From contig OY754329.1 in assembly GCA_963573305.1 (NCBI GenBank), positions 133,845,422 to 133,909,421 on the forward strand: a stretch of DNA of 64,000 nucleotides, read 5' to 3'. Shown here piece after piece: positions 1 through 11,935 of this stretch. The notes beneath the pieces are model-generated. The model was given only the letters and a program-made list of their open reading frames with translations. It had not been told where the DNA came from and made no database searches. The position numbers were made by a program, and so were the translations under genes. Position 1 is the first letter of the stretch. Each line of letters begins with the position of its first letter. Source of the DNA: Pyrrhosoma nymphula. Taxonomy: Eukaryota; Arthropoda; Insecta; Odonata; Coenagrionidae.

Positions 1-2100
1 TCATCTGATTTCCAGGAATATGTCAGTAGTTAGTTAAAATTTTACTTCCTCATCCTTCTCCAATTTATCTCGCATTCCTGAGTGGAACTGAAACTTTAAT
101 CTCGAAATATATATGAATGCTCTTTTAAGTTATCTTTTTGGCGCTAATTTCTTCGCTGAATTCCATTGGTGTACTCAGGATTTGAAAATACGATGGCATT
201 CAAAAAAGTATTGTGGAGCGATTATGCTTAGTTGACATTACATTGTATACTTAAAACGTATGTCATTGCAGTTATTGGGCTTCCTAACTGTATAGGTATA
301 TACAACTACAGTATTTACTTTATGTATCAGTTGGTACGTACAGTTTTGTCTATACTTGCGAAGTAGAACAGAAAACTAGCGTTGGTAAGATGATGTTGTC
401 GTAGAAGATGGCATTAACAGTTGTTGAAGTCTATCAAAGAATTAGATTAAGTTCAAATAAGGTAAACCAGATCAGTAAAAAGAATGCACTAAGAAAAAGT
501 AAAGAGTATTGATTTACAGGATGAGCCACATGGACACAATGATGTTGAATATGCACCGAATGAGGGAGCTATTTCAGTTTTTATCATTTCACGAGTCCTC
601 TATGCATTCTTTACTCTATGGAATAATGTTGCATTACTCATTTAACCACTTCTGAGGTCTCTCCAAAACAATTGATAGAAGATGATTTAATTTGAGATGA
701 AACTTTTAATTTTAATATTGTAAAATAAGCTCTTTTGGTCACTCTAACGCCAAGTATCCTGTTATTTCATCACAGTAGCACACTATGCCAGACGCTCTTG
801 CGTTGACTAGCGGGGCAACACTTGCCCAGTTGTAGATGAAACCATCAATGAATTCAATAATGAATTACTGGGGGGCAATGTGCTTGTAAAGTTCCCTAGT
901 TTTTTCCCCTTGTCTCCCCCAGGCCTTGCGGATTGCGTAGAGGGGAATCCTCAACTCGCAAAAGCGTGTATGGAATCCGAAATCATCTCAACCTGATTAG
1001 TTACCCCCCCGTGAGGAAACTTGGTTTTGAAGCGACCGGGGTGGCCGCGATAAATTATTCTCACTCCCGCGTCCGTTGAACGTGATTACGCTTCCAATGT
1101 AAAATCCAACCGTGATTTTTGTGGCGAGAGAGCGGGGTGCATTGGAAGCATTTGTATGCCAGAACGGTGCGTGTAATGAAGTCACGAAAATGAATCTTTC
1201 TGAATTGTCATTGGGGATTTCCGTGAGTTGATAAATGTATCAAATCAGTTAATCTAATTGGCATTTTGTATTACTGTTCCCATTGATTGAAGTAGTGAGG
1301 CGTAATTTGAGAAGCTCCTGATGAGTTAACAATTTGTGTTACTGGCAAGAATTTAGCCGTCTTTATTTGCTGAATCGATTGATTTTCTTTTATTTCACCT
1401 TCCTCATTTTTGTAATGTGGTGTGTGTCTAAGCACTAGCTTTTAATACTAGAACAACGTTAACCGCAAGGTGACGTAGCCTATCCCTTAACTTTATATCG
1501 ACTTAATGTTCGGGCTTCGCATACTACATCAGACTGTCGGTATTTGAGTTAAGAGTTATCCATGGGAGAACATGTTAACTTCGGCGTTCATGCCGAGAAA
1601 ATATTTAACCATGGTTAATAAAACCGGGTAATAATGTTCTTTCTGCGTTACTTTAGTACATTTTGATCCACAGTTCTAAAGCGGCATTTTTAGAAAACCA
1701 ATTGTGTGCCGTAACCGTATGTCACTGGCATATTATCATGAAAATTACTATGCAAGAGTATTTCAGTTCTTATTCTACTTACAATTAGAGCTGTAAAATA
1801 CATGGGTGTTGTGAATTTTTGTGAAAGATGTTGATAGTTCTTTTGCGAAAGTGCCTCTGGCACTCGGGTGCCATATTAAGCAGTGATTGTTAAATGATGA
1901 AGCCTCGATGATATAACCTGGAAGTGTCGCCATTTTAAACGGGAAGAATCTGGAACTCGCTGCCAAAGCAAACACCCTGGGATCATGTAACATAGCGCCG
2001 TTTTTAGTTGGAAGCTATGGACAAAATCAGTATTTCGAAATGAAACACAATCATCAATGAATAAACAATCCCAATCAGAAGAAGAGGCATTTCAGTTCTC
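1..2100. other. No recognised gene or element
   Basis: AT-rich sequence with stop codons frequent in all frames. The only open frames are under 75 codons and none resembles a known protein. I see no tRNA, no long repeat and no clear inverted repeat here. Confidence 0.5.
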
Positions 2101-2107
2101 TCAATAA

Positions 2108-2290
2108 GATTAGCATCTGCCGGCCGCGGGTTTGAGTCCCGCCTGGGTCGGTTTTTCGCATGCCTAAGGCATGGGCGTTTCTGTCAAGTTCTGGTGGTTC
2201 GGCCCTTGGGGGACCTGATGACACGCCAATGGCTTATCGGGATCGCATGGGCATATGGACCACCAGAATCGCCCGAGAGAGCAATAAAAA
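2108..2290 (+). repeat. tRNA-derived SINE-like unit
   Basis: The segment contains GGTTTGAGTCCCGCC (2129-2143), a near match to the RNA polymerase III B box (consensus GGTTCRANTCC), followed by a GC-richer body and then an A-rich end (CAATAAAAAAA near 2282). This order, tRNA-like head, unrelated body and A-rich tail, is that of a tRNA-derived SINE. I could not fold a full tRNA cloverleaf, so it is not called as a tRNA gene. No convincing target-site duplication was seen. Family unknown. Confidence 0.45.
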
Positions 2291-5184
2291 AATATCAACC
2301 TACATAAGCGATCATTGAAGACGTTCTATATTTTCTTTGACCGACACATTTCTCCCGCTTAGCCTGCAAAGCGATGTTTCAACGGTTGAAATGACAAAGT
2401 TAGTTTGTTCTTGTGTATTTTGTTAATTTCCATTTGCGAGAAAGGGCTCCTATGTTGCACCACGGATGAGAGGCGGCAGTTTCATCCGGAGGAATCCAAG
2501 TCAGGAAAAAAGTTTAAAGATGACCCAGAAATGTTTAAACTGAGGTAGGGAATGTCTAAACACTTATTTAGGAAACAATTCGTAGTATACCGAATGGTGT
2601 TCATTTCATGAATTTTGCCGAGCATGTTGTCACCTCTATGGGACCAAAAGTGACACATCGTTCATAATTCATGGAGGTTTCTTTTTAAGATGAAGCATGT
2701 AGCTGATTAATTACATATTTGGACCGGAAAAATGTGGGCTCGCTTGTTTCAAATTGGGCCTCCAACATTGCGCATAAGTAATAATGACATTTAAGTCTTG
2801 CTTTCCTAAATTCGTCCTATATGCTTTTTTCTTCCACTTTGAGTGATAAATGTCTTCTGTGTCGTTGGAACAAGAGTTCGGGAACAGGAGCCTTTTCCAT
2901 TATTCAAGGGGCTTTTTATTCGTTAGATTAGGCGAGCAGTGATTCCTTTTTTTTCGCTGCATTCGAAATTGGTGCCAAGTTCACTCCCACGCGACTGCCT
3001 TTAAGAAATTTTCCTTCTTTATTTTTAACCCTTACTTCCTCACCCTCCTCTGCGTATTTTTGGTCGCGAATTTATTCCTCACACCCCCTGCCACATCCCC
3101 TCATCTTCCTCCAGAGGCCATCCAAAATAGATTCCCATCCAATTTCATCAACCGAGAGGTCGTCGCCATGGTTACGTAGCCTGTTGCGGGACGTGGCGAC
3201 GCGACGTCCTTCCGACTCTTTAGCTCTTACTCCACCCACCCCTCCCTCCTACGAGAACCCTGCTTCGAACCAACCCCCATTCGCACTTCGCCCTCGTGTG
3301 CGTGTGTTTTTTATATTCCGACAGTCTCATGTTTACACGTCTCTCGGATGAATTGGTTCCCTCGCCCGCCGTCGGCGTCGCCCTCGTTCTTCCGTCTGCT
3401 CCTCGGCAGTAAGGCGCCCATGCATGGAGATTGGGGATGTGTATAAAAATATGTATATATCGGTGTATCGGAAACTGATGTATCTAAATTAACCGATTTT
3501 CCGGCCAGATATAATTTATATGCCGGTTGGTATATCGGTCGTCGTATTTCATGTCGTCTTTTCATTTTGAATTGTGGTGCTGTCTCTATCTTTCATTATG
3601 ATGACAGAAGAATGCGGATATGGAAATATGATTGGTTGATACTTCTTGATTGAAATCATATCGGAGATAGTGGATTTTTATTTATTTCACCATCGCCCCT
3701 AAAATATTTTCCAAATAATTTTGGAGACAAATGCTTTCTGAGAAAAATCGAAGTGGTGAAAATTTACGGGTTGAGGTGTCGAGAGAATAACACCGATGTA
3801 CCGATCGCTCCAAGTATGTATCGATACATACACATCCATCACACCATTCTCTTTCGGGACAGGCATAGCCAAATACGTTTAATTCTATGTGTTAAGCCAA
3901 TAAAGCTGACTCCAATAATTTCCTCATTACTACCCTATCCTTGCATAGATGTATACATCTTTTGCTTCAGTTACCCTTGTGTTTCGCCCTCCTCGGAGAA
4001 AGACTATTGACATTCCTTCTATTTAGAGTATCTTCCGCAACATTCACCCGCATGACATTCTCGATTAACCTCTCGCGCTTTTCGCTTCTCTATCATAAAT
4101 CTGCTTCGTTATTCGTTTCTCATACATTCTCTCGACATGGATATATCGGAGAATTTAACAAATATATCAGTGCATCGATGCTTAACCCTCTTAAGGGGTT
4201 TAAGGGGGAGTACAGAAGAGGATTAACCCCTTCTGGTTCAGAAAACGCTTATTAAATGTATATTGAGAGAATCCATTCGAACACCATGTAGACCCTTGTT
4301 GAAAAAGTGGAATTTATTTACAATTCCATGCGTATATATATATCTAAAATTTCCGTTATTATAAAAACAACTTTCATATCTTGCAACTTAATAGTGACAT
4401 TCATTCTTAAGGTTTAAGGAACAATAAACTACCTCTGTAAACTACCACCGATCAAGAACCTCCTGTAATGGCCCCACTGCGATTGGCACAAGGTTTACAA
4501 TTGGTTACCCAAATATATTTTAACCTCAAAAACTTTTCCTATGTTCAAAAGGAATTTTTAACAGTTTTTATTAACCAAATGTTACCGTTCACTGAATGAA
4601 TATCGAACTGACAATCATTAAGCATGAAACGGTCAATCTCATTCTTTTGTATTTATCATTTTTATGTTCACATTTTTTGCTATTTATATATTCCAATGTA
4701 TACCTCCTTGATGAATCGTATACCTACTTGCATGTAAGCATGGTCCTTTGAGAATAAATTATTATACTATATTTACGGATACATATCGATGTGTTGGACA
4801 AATATACCGGGTGTATCGATGTACGCAGCTCCCATCCCCAAGCGCCCATGCCTCAGCCGTCGTGTTTTCTCCTCTTCTTTGCCTCTCTCTTCCCCTCAAT
4901 CTTGTCCATCGCATCTCCTCCTCTGCCTCGTCACCTGCGTCACCGCAGCTCCATCGCCAAATCCTTTTACATCCCCGCTGTTAACACTGTCTCTTCTACT
5001 CCCCCTCCCTCTGCTCCCCTCCACTCCCCCGGTTCTCTGTTTACATTAACCGGAGCGCTGCCCACTGCGAAACAGCCCACCGCAGCCATGCTTTCCCCAC
5101 CATCCATCGGTCGCCGTGTCTAAACCTTTATATCTCTCTTTATCCAGCCTATCTCGCATATTCTTTTCCTCCAGATTCCTCTGC
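2291..5184. other. Unassigned AT-rich DNA with pyrimidine-rich patches and ATCGAT motifs
   Basis: No gene recognised. Pyrimidine-rich stretches lie at about 3000-3310 and 4820-5040; the short open frames there come from low-complexity sequence. Between about 3440 and 4825 the words ATCGAT, TATATCG and GTATCGAT recur, for example GTATCGATACATAC near 3818 and GTATCGATGTACGC near 4813. Confidence 0.45.
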
Positions 5185-5726
5185 AGTAGTTCGAGCGTAA
5201 AATCACTTCTCCTAGAATTTGATGAATTTCACCTCATTTTATGGAAAAAAAACTCCCATCTGTCCAATGATATGAAAATATTAACCCCTTGCCGAACTAC
5301 TTTTCGAGCAATTTGCCTGAAAATACTTGCTGTTTTACATGGGATAGATTACGGCTCTGCGCTCCTGAGGGGGAATATTGAAAACATTAGGAACTTATAA
5401 CACCTATATTTCGTAAAAAAAACTGTGTGTAGTTTGTATGTTTGCTCAACTATATGTGGAAAATAATCTATTACTCTTCGCAGTAAGTTTTACAGAATCG
5501 CAAAAAAAATCTGCTGTTTTGAAGGCTTGTCAAGTGAATCAAGTTAGAGACTTTGTCGATATATTTATTTAATTACTGAGAATACGTTTTCTTATATATG
5601 TAACTATATTTTTGCGCCGTTAATGTTACAATATTTACTTCTTACTTCTTGCAGTCGCTGAAATTAAAAATTAAAATTCGAAAATGGTCTCCGTTATGAC
5701 TAGGGAAATATCTCGCTCAAACTACC
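5185..5726 (-). mobile_element. TTAA-flanked MITE, copy 1
   Basis: About 542 bp, aligning in inverted orientation over its whole length with 61807-62360. Shared blocks include the region around 5215-5310 (matching about 62230-62345) and 5410-5530 (matching about 62020-62140). The right end reads CGCTCAAACTACC followed by TTAA (5727-5730); the left end is GTAGTTCGAGCG, its imperfect inverted partner. The left TTAA is lost, which fits age. No coding capacity is visible, so it is a non-autonomous element. TTAA targets are typical of piggyBac, but the termini do not start with CCC, so the superfamily is left open. Confidence 0.75.
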
Positions 5727-5730
5727 TTAA

Positions 5731-6985
5731 TGACGTGCTTTTCCATAATCTGCTGGACGCAATGACGTAGTTGGGTACTTTTCAGGTAGCCGTTCAACAT
5801 TCTATATCTTGATCGAATAAGGAAAACGATGAGATTTCAATGTTTGGCAGGGGAGAAAATACGGCCCTCCTATATTGAACAGTAATCCTTTTTACATATC
5901 TACCTACATTAATATATAAACCCAATTATATATTAACACATGCATAAATAAAGTTAGACTTGGTAATTTTTGACATTTAAATAATTCTGCGAAGCAATTT
6001 GTTTGCCGTACACATCTCATTAAAATGTTGACCTAACATTTACTTTTGTGGTTATAGCCCGACAGAGATTCAGTGGGAGCCAAAAGAATTTCAAATGAGG
6101 AGGCATATTGTCTTTAAATGTGAAGTAACCTTATAATTAGCTTTGAAAATGTCATTTCGCCATGATGACTCGGAAACAAGGATGTATGCATGCTGATTAA
6201 CTTCATGTAGACTTCGATTGTGCCGTTTTCGTGTCTCGGACACGAGTCTTCAAGATTTTGGTTTCGACATTGGAACTACCTAGCTGGAGATTTCTACTTT
6301 CTCTGGCCACACATTGGCCTTAACTAGCTAGTATTTACTGTAATAATATCGACAAGAGAATAATCGCTGGAGACTAGTACATTGCTCGCGCAGACATGCG
6401 CACATATATCCTCAGGATTAAATTTTATAACAGTGGAATAGTTTAGTCTTAGATAAATATACTTGCCTTACTTTTAGGTTCTTTAGATGTGAATTCACTT
6501 GCAACCTCGTTTCTCATCGCATTCAATCCGATCGGCTTTTTCCGTGGTTCAGAAACTTGCAAAAGTGTTTCCGTAAGTACTGCGCCTTCTTGTTGAAAAC
6601 GGTGGCTTCTCATTACCGTGGCGGCATGTGTTCTAAGTCCTAGTTAACGTCACGTGTAAGTTGTGTTAAAAAGTTTTGCTGGCGTGACTTTCGGAATAAA
6701 TGGCGCTCGCTTGCAGCATTTACAAGCTTAAATTGGAAGTTAGCCATTGTCTCGTCGTAACCCAGCGTTTGTGGAAATAAATTAAGTTCATTATTCTAAT
6801 GCAGGTGTCCACGATTTAAACATGAATGCCGATTTTTCCCATCGAGTCGAAAAGTATTACCTTGAATATATGAGTGTAGGTAATTTCCACTTTTCGTCAT
6901 AGCTTTAGTCTGCAAATTAAATGTGTCCTCGAATGGGTTTCCCGTATTCGCAATTCAAATTCGCTGTGCAAACACTTTGTTTCAA
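5731..6985. other. No recognised gene or element
   Basis: AT-rich, no open frame of interest, no repeat recognised elsewhere in the window. Confidence 0.45.
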
Positions 6986-6989
6986 AGTG

Positions 6990-7172
6990 GGGGGAGGTGT
7001 AATGGTGGGTCAAATACGGGCACATTTTAATAACTTTTCGAGCTATTCGAAAAGTGATTCTAGGACCTCATTATCTGTTTATGCGGTGGAACTCACCATG
7101 TTTGCAGTAATGGAAATGATACAAGAATTATATTTTACATTTTTTATTTCATTAAAGCATGTTGTGACTTAA
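6990..7172 (+). repeat. Dispersed repeat F, copy 1
   Basis: This stretch resembles 60163-60350 in the same orientation. Shared features, in order, are CACATTTTAATA, a CTGTTTA plus GCGGTGGAA block, a CA(T/G)GTTTGCAGT-like block and an exact CAAGAATTATATTTT (7125-7139). The similarity is diverged, with small insertions and deletions, and has no coding signal. It is probably an old transposable-element fragment of unknown class. Confidence 0.55.
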
Positions 7173-8849
7173 GCTATTGATAGATTTCGGCGCGTCATTC
7201 GAAATTTAGGCGATAATTATATCTAAATATGTTTTTCGAATTTTTTTACTCGTTGTGAGACCTTGTTATTTGTTGGCAACCTTTACAATAATATGAAATA
7301 TATTATCTCGTGTTTAGAAGAAAATCTGTGCATTTATATTCGAATTATTAGGAAATATATCTTAATTGCCATGAGGCTAGGTGTTAAAATAGCATCGAAT
7401 TGCTCAAAAAACCCAATAGGTAAAATGCAATGTTTTCACATTTTTCTAAAGATATCACTAAAAGAACACCTGCCTCTGCTAATTTTTACGGAAAAATTTT
7501 TTTAGACAAAAATTGCTCCAGCTACGTAAACTCAGATTTGTTTTTTATGTGTTTTCCGTGTTTGTAACTCAAAGAGTCAGTTGTTTTTTGCGCAGTGATG
7601 CGTTAGGGTTATAGCGGAAGCAGGTAGTGATATCCTTAATCAGTCGTCCGATGACTGTGAAATGATTTTATTCTGTTATGTTTTCTCGCTTTTATTTCTT
7701 CGTAGTCATAATTAGGTATTGATCGAGTGGGAGAAGTACTTGAATCTGCATTTCGGGTGAAATCTCCGCTTGCGCTTGTTTCGTCGATGGTCTTTATTTT
7801 TCGCACAAAAAAATTACGAGGATTTGCAATCAGTCCCTCGAGTCCCAGCAAACAAACCAGCCCGACGCCAGGCGGTGAAAATGTGTAAATTTCCACATAT
7901 TACGACGTGGAGGCGGTTCAAAGCTCACATTTTAAACCCATTTCGGTAAAATACAATTGCTCGAAAAATATCTTCTTCCTCTTTGCAATTTTTTTTTAAT
8001 GCTGTCGTAAATTTCAAATTTGCTCGCTGAACTTTATTGTCCCATTAGAGGCTGCAAGTATACGTGGTTATTACTGTCTGTACACTCTTTCCCTGGCACT
8101 TGTTCCGGACCGCTTTGTTCGTTTTTTTTCCTATTCGGACGCGCCAGTATTTCCTCCGAAGCGGTCTTTGGGCGTCTCTCACTCGTTCGGTGCAATTAGC
8201 GAAAAGTTACGTCTCCGTCGAGCTCCGTCGTTGAACACTGCGCCAGCGATCTCTTTAATTACTTATACTGGGCTGGTCTTTAATTGGTATTTCACTGTCA
8301 TGTGCGAGTCATCCCTTAGCATTAAAACTCTTCCGTGCAAAATTGCGGACGGCTTCGCGATGTGGGGCGAAGCTAGTTTTTTTTCCTTGCGTTAATCAAG
8401 TGTTTTTCATGTGGGGTTCAAGACGCTCCGACTCGCCTGTTCTAATTGTGAGAATGAAGTATGAATCATGGGTTATATATATACTGATTTAATTAGTTTT
8501 ACGGTGCAGTCAATCGTAATTATGTTGTATAATATAAGTGCTGAAGACCATTTAGACGTGGATATTGGAAGGTAATGACGGTAAAGGATTGGGTCTTAGG
8601 AGGCTTATGCGTATAGATGACATTTTAAGCAGCACTCTCAAGCCACCTTTGGTGGTAGTTCACCTGTGATACGCTCTTTGTTGCATTATATTTCCTTTGA
8701 TGACGTCATCAATGATATTCGTTCGCAGACCTCTGTCCTTCTTATCTGGGAAGCAGTTAACTTGATGAATAGTGCCTCAAAATAATGGCATTGACTTAGA
8801 CTTACCGGTTCAATACTTTTTCCAAAGTAAAAATCAGCCATTCCATTGG
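7173..8849. other. No recognised gene or element
   Basis: Unassigned AT-rich DNA. Open frames of 75-86 codons at 7636-7896 and 8168-8395 have no recognisable domain and are treated as chance. Confidence 0.45.
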
Positions 8850-9239
8850 TTCCGGGTGTGACTTATGAGCGTTTAATTTTAAATTTTCACATCAAATACT
8901 TCAACTAAAATATACTGGAGTACACCTTTAGTTAGTCATAGAAGAGGGTCATTTACAACTTAAATTGCAATTTAAAAAATTAACTAGAACCGTTGTAATT
9001 GGAATAAAACTGTGGTTCCGGGTTTGACTCATACAAATGACACTCAATAACATAGAGTTTTTTAACCTGTAAACTCTGTGAATAGCTTAAACATTAAGTA
9101 TTGATATTAATATTAGTAAAATAAGAGTAATTGTTCTAGAGTTAAAACTAATAGAGAAGTATCCAAAAGCATTATTTTTCCAGTTATGAGTTTTTTTTAA
9201 TAAGTTCCGGGTGTGACATGGTAAATTTCTGGGTGTGAC
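8850..9239 (+). repeat. Four spaced copies of TTCCGGGTGTGAC
   Basis: The 13-mer occurs at 8850-8862 and 9205-9217 exactly, at 9016-9028 with one change (GTTTGAC) and at 9227-9239 with one change (TTCTGGG). All four are on the same strand in otherwise AT-rich sequence. The spacing is uneven (166, 189 and 22 bases), so this is not a simple tandem repeat. Confidence 0.7.
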
Positions 9240-11128
9240 CAAATTACTCTTTCTGCTTTCCGTAATGAGTAAAATTCAATTTTTCTTTCTAATTTTGGTA
9301 ATGGCTCAGTATATTTGATTAATTAAGCTCAATTTAACCTGGCTAAGTCGAAATTTAAAATTGTAGAACAAAAACACTTTTTTATTTTTTCCATATTTGG
9401 GCTCACTTTAAATGGAATGGCTGAAATACTCTCATTGGTTCTCAATAACTTCAATTGTTTTTAAGTCGACTGGCCCCAGGTCTCGTTTTTATTTCAAGAC
9501 CTTAATCAATATATAACATTTCAAGAAATATTTATAATCGTTTCATCTAATAAAATTTTAATGAACTTTTGCATTTTGCTGCTCTCATCATTGTTCGACA
9601 ATGTTTCTAAGGAGCTTATTGTTTTACTGTCTATTCATGAATTGAAGAACGTCGAAGTTTAACCATTTTTAATATACTCTTAACTTTAATATGCATAGTT
9701 CTCTATCGTGATTGGATATTGCCATTCTTACTGCGAAGTTCTTGTTGTGAACATAGAGAAGAAACTGTTTTTCGCCAAGCTGTGTGTTGAAATTACCTAA
9801 GTGGTTTTTTTATTTTAGCGAATAACACCTACTTTTTGGTACATTTGTAGGCTAAAGTTCGGCCTTTAGTTTCTTGGCGTAGGTTCGATAGTCAAGAGTT
9901 CAATTAGCTAGATAGGTGCGCCCTGCAGGAAAGCTTTCAGCGTTTTATCTTGGTGAGATCCGCTTATCCACGTAAGGATGGACTCACATCCTTGATGTCG
10001 ATGGTTTTAGGACTTCGGCTCGTTACTCAACTGTCGCGATTGCCTTAAGGGGACCCCTCGCTTCCGAAAGCAATCCTGACGTCACGTCCCCTTTATTGTT
10101 AGCATCCCGTGCGATCCTGGCCTTCAACTGTTCTTCTTACGTCTTCACGGCCGATTAGACACATCATTAAGGCGTTCGCCGGAGCGTGTCACATAAACAA
10201 GGGAGTCCTTCGTGGGGTCGACATTGGCCCGGCTTCTGCACGTCAAGGAGGAAAAAATAATTGGGCACTCATCCTTTCTGCTTTCGGAGAAAGAAGCCAT
10301 GTCTGCGGACGGGCTCCGAAATACGTCAATGAGAAAGCGATTAGGGGTTGACGAGATCAAAAAGTCCCTTTCGTAAATTGGAGAAAGTCCCCGACTTATT
10401 TTTTTTTCGCGCAAGATTCGGGACTGCCGAGAAATCATTCACCTCCTAGTGTTTTTTTCAACCGGCCGTGAGATTCTCATCTGCTGGCCAATGACATTTC
10501 TTATTTGCTTTTTTCAACTCTCTTTTCTGCTCTTTCAAAATTATTTTGGAAGTTTTGTCGGCTAGAAGAATAATGCACACTTTTTTCAATTTGTATAATG
10601 AGTAGGTATATGTGGTCTTGTAGCATTGAGATTTATCCTTCTTCAGATCTATAATAATCAATGAAAAAGGCTCATGCTTAATATCATACCAACAGACTTG
10701 CTCGTAACCATTGTTGTAAGAAATAATTAGCGTCTTTTATTATTTTCTAGTGGTTAAACATTTCTTTCTGAGTGGTTTCCTTGCGTTTCAAAATTGAAGA
10801 TAAGTTCAGTTCCCCCACCATTGTCCTCAATGATTGACACTAACTTTTTTAATAATATTACTTAACGCCATTGCTTATTTGATAAATATTATTTTATGAA
10901 TTAGTAAGATACTTCATTACTGCCACGGAATGATTTTGGTACCTATTTAAATATTTCATCGAACATGCGCAGTGTCTTAGCTTTTCGTTTTCACACAATT
11001 CCACAAAGTTGAACAGGAATCCATCGAATCCATTTTTATATTACTTCACCTTAATGAGGCATCGTGCATCGATGCCAAACTGCTGGAGCCCGTCCTTAAA
11101 TGAATGGCTGGGTTTCAGCTCCCCATGC
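9240..11128. other. No recognised gene or element
   Basis: AT-rich to about 9870, then more mixed composition from 9880 to 10440 with both-strand open frames of 80-97 codons. No protein family is recognisable in either direction. Confidence 0.45.
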
Positions 11129-11412
11129 ATTCCCTTTAATGTTTGCGTTAAATTATAGAGAGTTGGTCATGTCTTTTTTTATCTCCTCTTTCTTTTTTTG
11201 CCGACGTTTCGCCTTTTAATTAAAGCATCTTCAGGGCTACAGCACAATGCAAGGAAAAGTAAATAACAATTATAAATACACAAAGTTAAAAAAGTTTACA
11301 CTCATAAATTTAGTACCTCAAAGGTGAGACCAACTTTTCTGCTGTGACAATGGTAACAAAAACAGACTCTTCCTCCTGGTAACAACGAAGAACGAAGTTA
11401 TTCCCTTTAATG
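11129..11412 (-). mobile_element. Short retroelement inside 13-bp direct repeats
   Basis: ATTCCCTTTAATG stands at 11129-11141 and again at 11400-11412, a perfect 13-bp direct repeat around a 258-bp insert (11142-11399). The insert, read on the minus strand, has AT-rich sequence, then a hammerhead-like core (see 11200-11237), then A/G-rich sequence. Duplications of 12-13 bp also flank the fold-back elements at 19938, 22421 and 59070 in this window. Penelope-like retroelements carry hammerhead motifs and make target-site duplications of variable length, so this is probably a PLE or retrozyme-like insertion. No protein is encoded. Confidence 0.6.
11200..11237 (-). ncRNA. Hammerhead-ribozyme-like core, type B
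   Basis: On the minus strand, stem I strand GCC is followed by CTGAAGA (plus 11228-11234), a weak AT-rich stem II, GAAA (plus 11207-11210), then CG and TC, then GGC. The consensus core is CUGANGA, stem II, GAAA, stem III, NUH. Here stem III would be two pairs (A-U and C-G) without a loop, and stem I is GCC/GGC. Loopless minimal stem III hammerheads are known from Penelope-like elements. Activity cannot be judged from sequence alone. Confidence 0.5.
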
Positions 11413-11935
11413 CTTTATGATTGCACCGCAGGAGAGTGCTAATTGGTTACGCGTTCGAGCAGCAGTAGTTGGGACGTTAATTTTGCATATTCGCGAGCAC
11501 GGGATTTTAATAATCTTTGTAGATGTGAGCGCTAATAAAATAATCTTTCCAGGCGGCTCACTGCTGCGCGTGACACGTGGCGCGCGGTTGATGGACGCGC
11601 TGGCCTGTACGGCTACACTCTTTACGGTGCGACGACATATAATGGGAGGGGGCATTAATATCCGCGAACGAACCCAAGGCGGGAACTCGGAATTACCGGC
11701 CGTTATACGAGTGTCAACCCTTCTTTTTAAGCGGGAGGACCGCCCTCTCCGCCCCGTCTCTTATCTACTTCACCCTTCACCCCCTACGTCCCCACCACCC
11801 CCCGTACCTTTTCCTCATTCATTGTCTGTCTCCTCCTCGTCCTCCCACCCCCATCCAATTTCCCACCCCCCTATAATCACCCCCATGGGTCCAAACCCTT
11901 CTTCCTTTTTTTTCTTCCTCTTCTAACTCTCCTCC
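11413..11935 (+). other. Mixed-composition block open on both strands, then pyrimidine tract
   Basis: From 11417 a plus-strand frame stays open for 169 codons (to 11926) and the opposite strand is open at 11407-11655. Neither translation resembles a known family; the last third of the plus frame is translated low-complexity C/T sequence (about 11700-11935). The first 280 bases contain several TAAT cores and TTTGCAT-like words. It could be a conserved non-coding element, but I have no comparison to show that. Confidence 0.3.

Noticed and set aside
9950..10110. Possible structured RNA around GTAAGGATGGACTCACATCC
   Set aside because: Only short local pairing and no link to a known RNA family.
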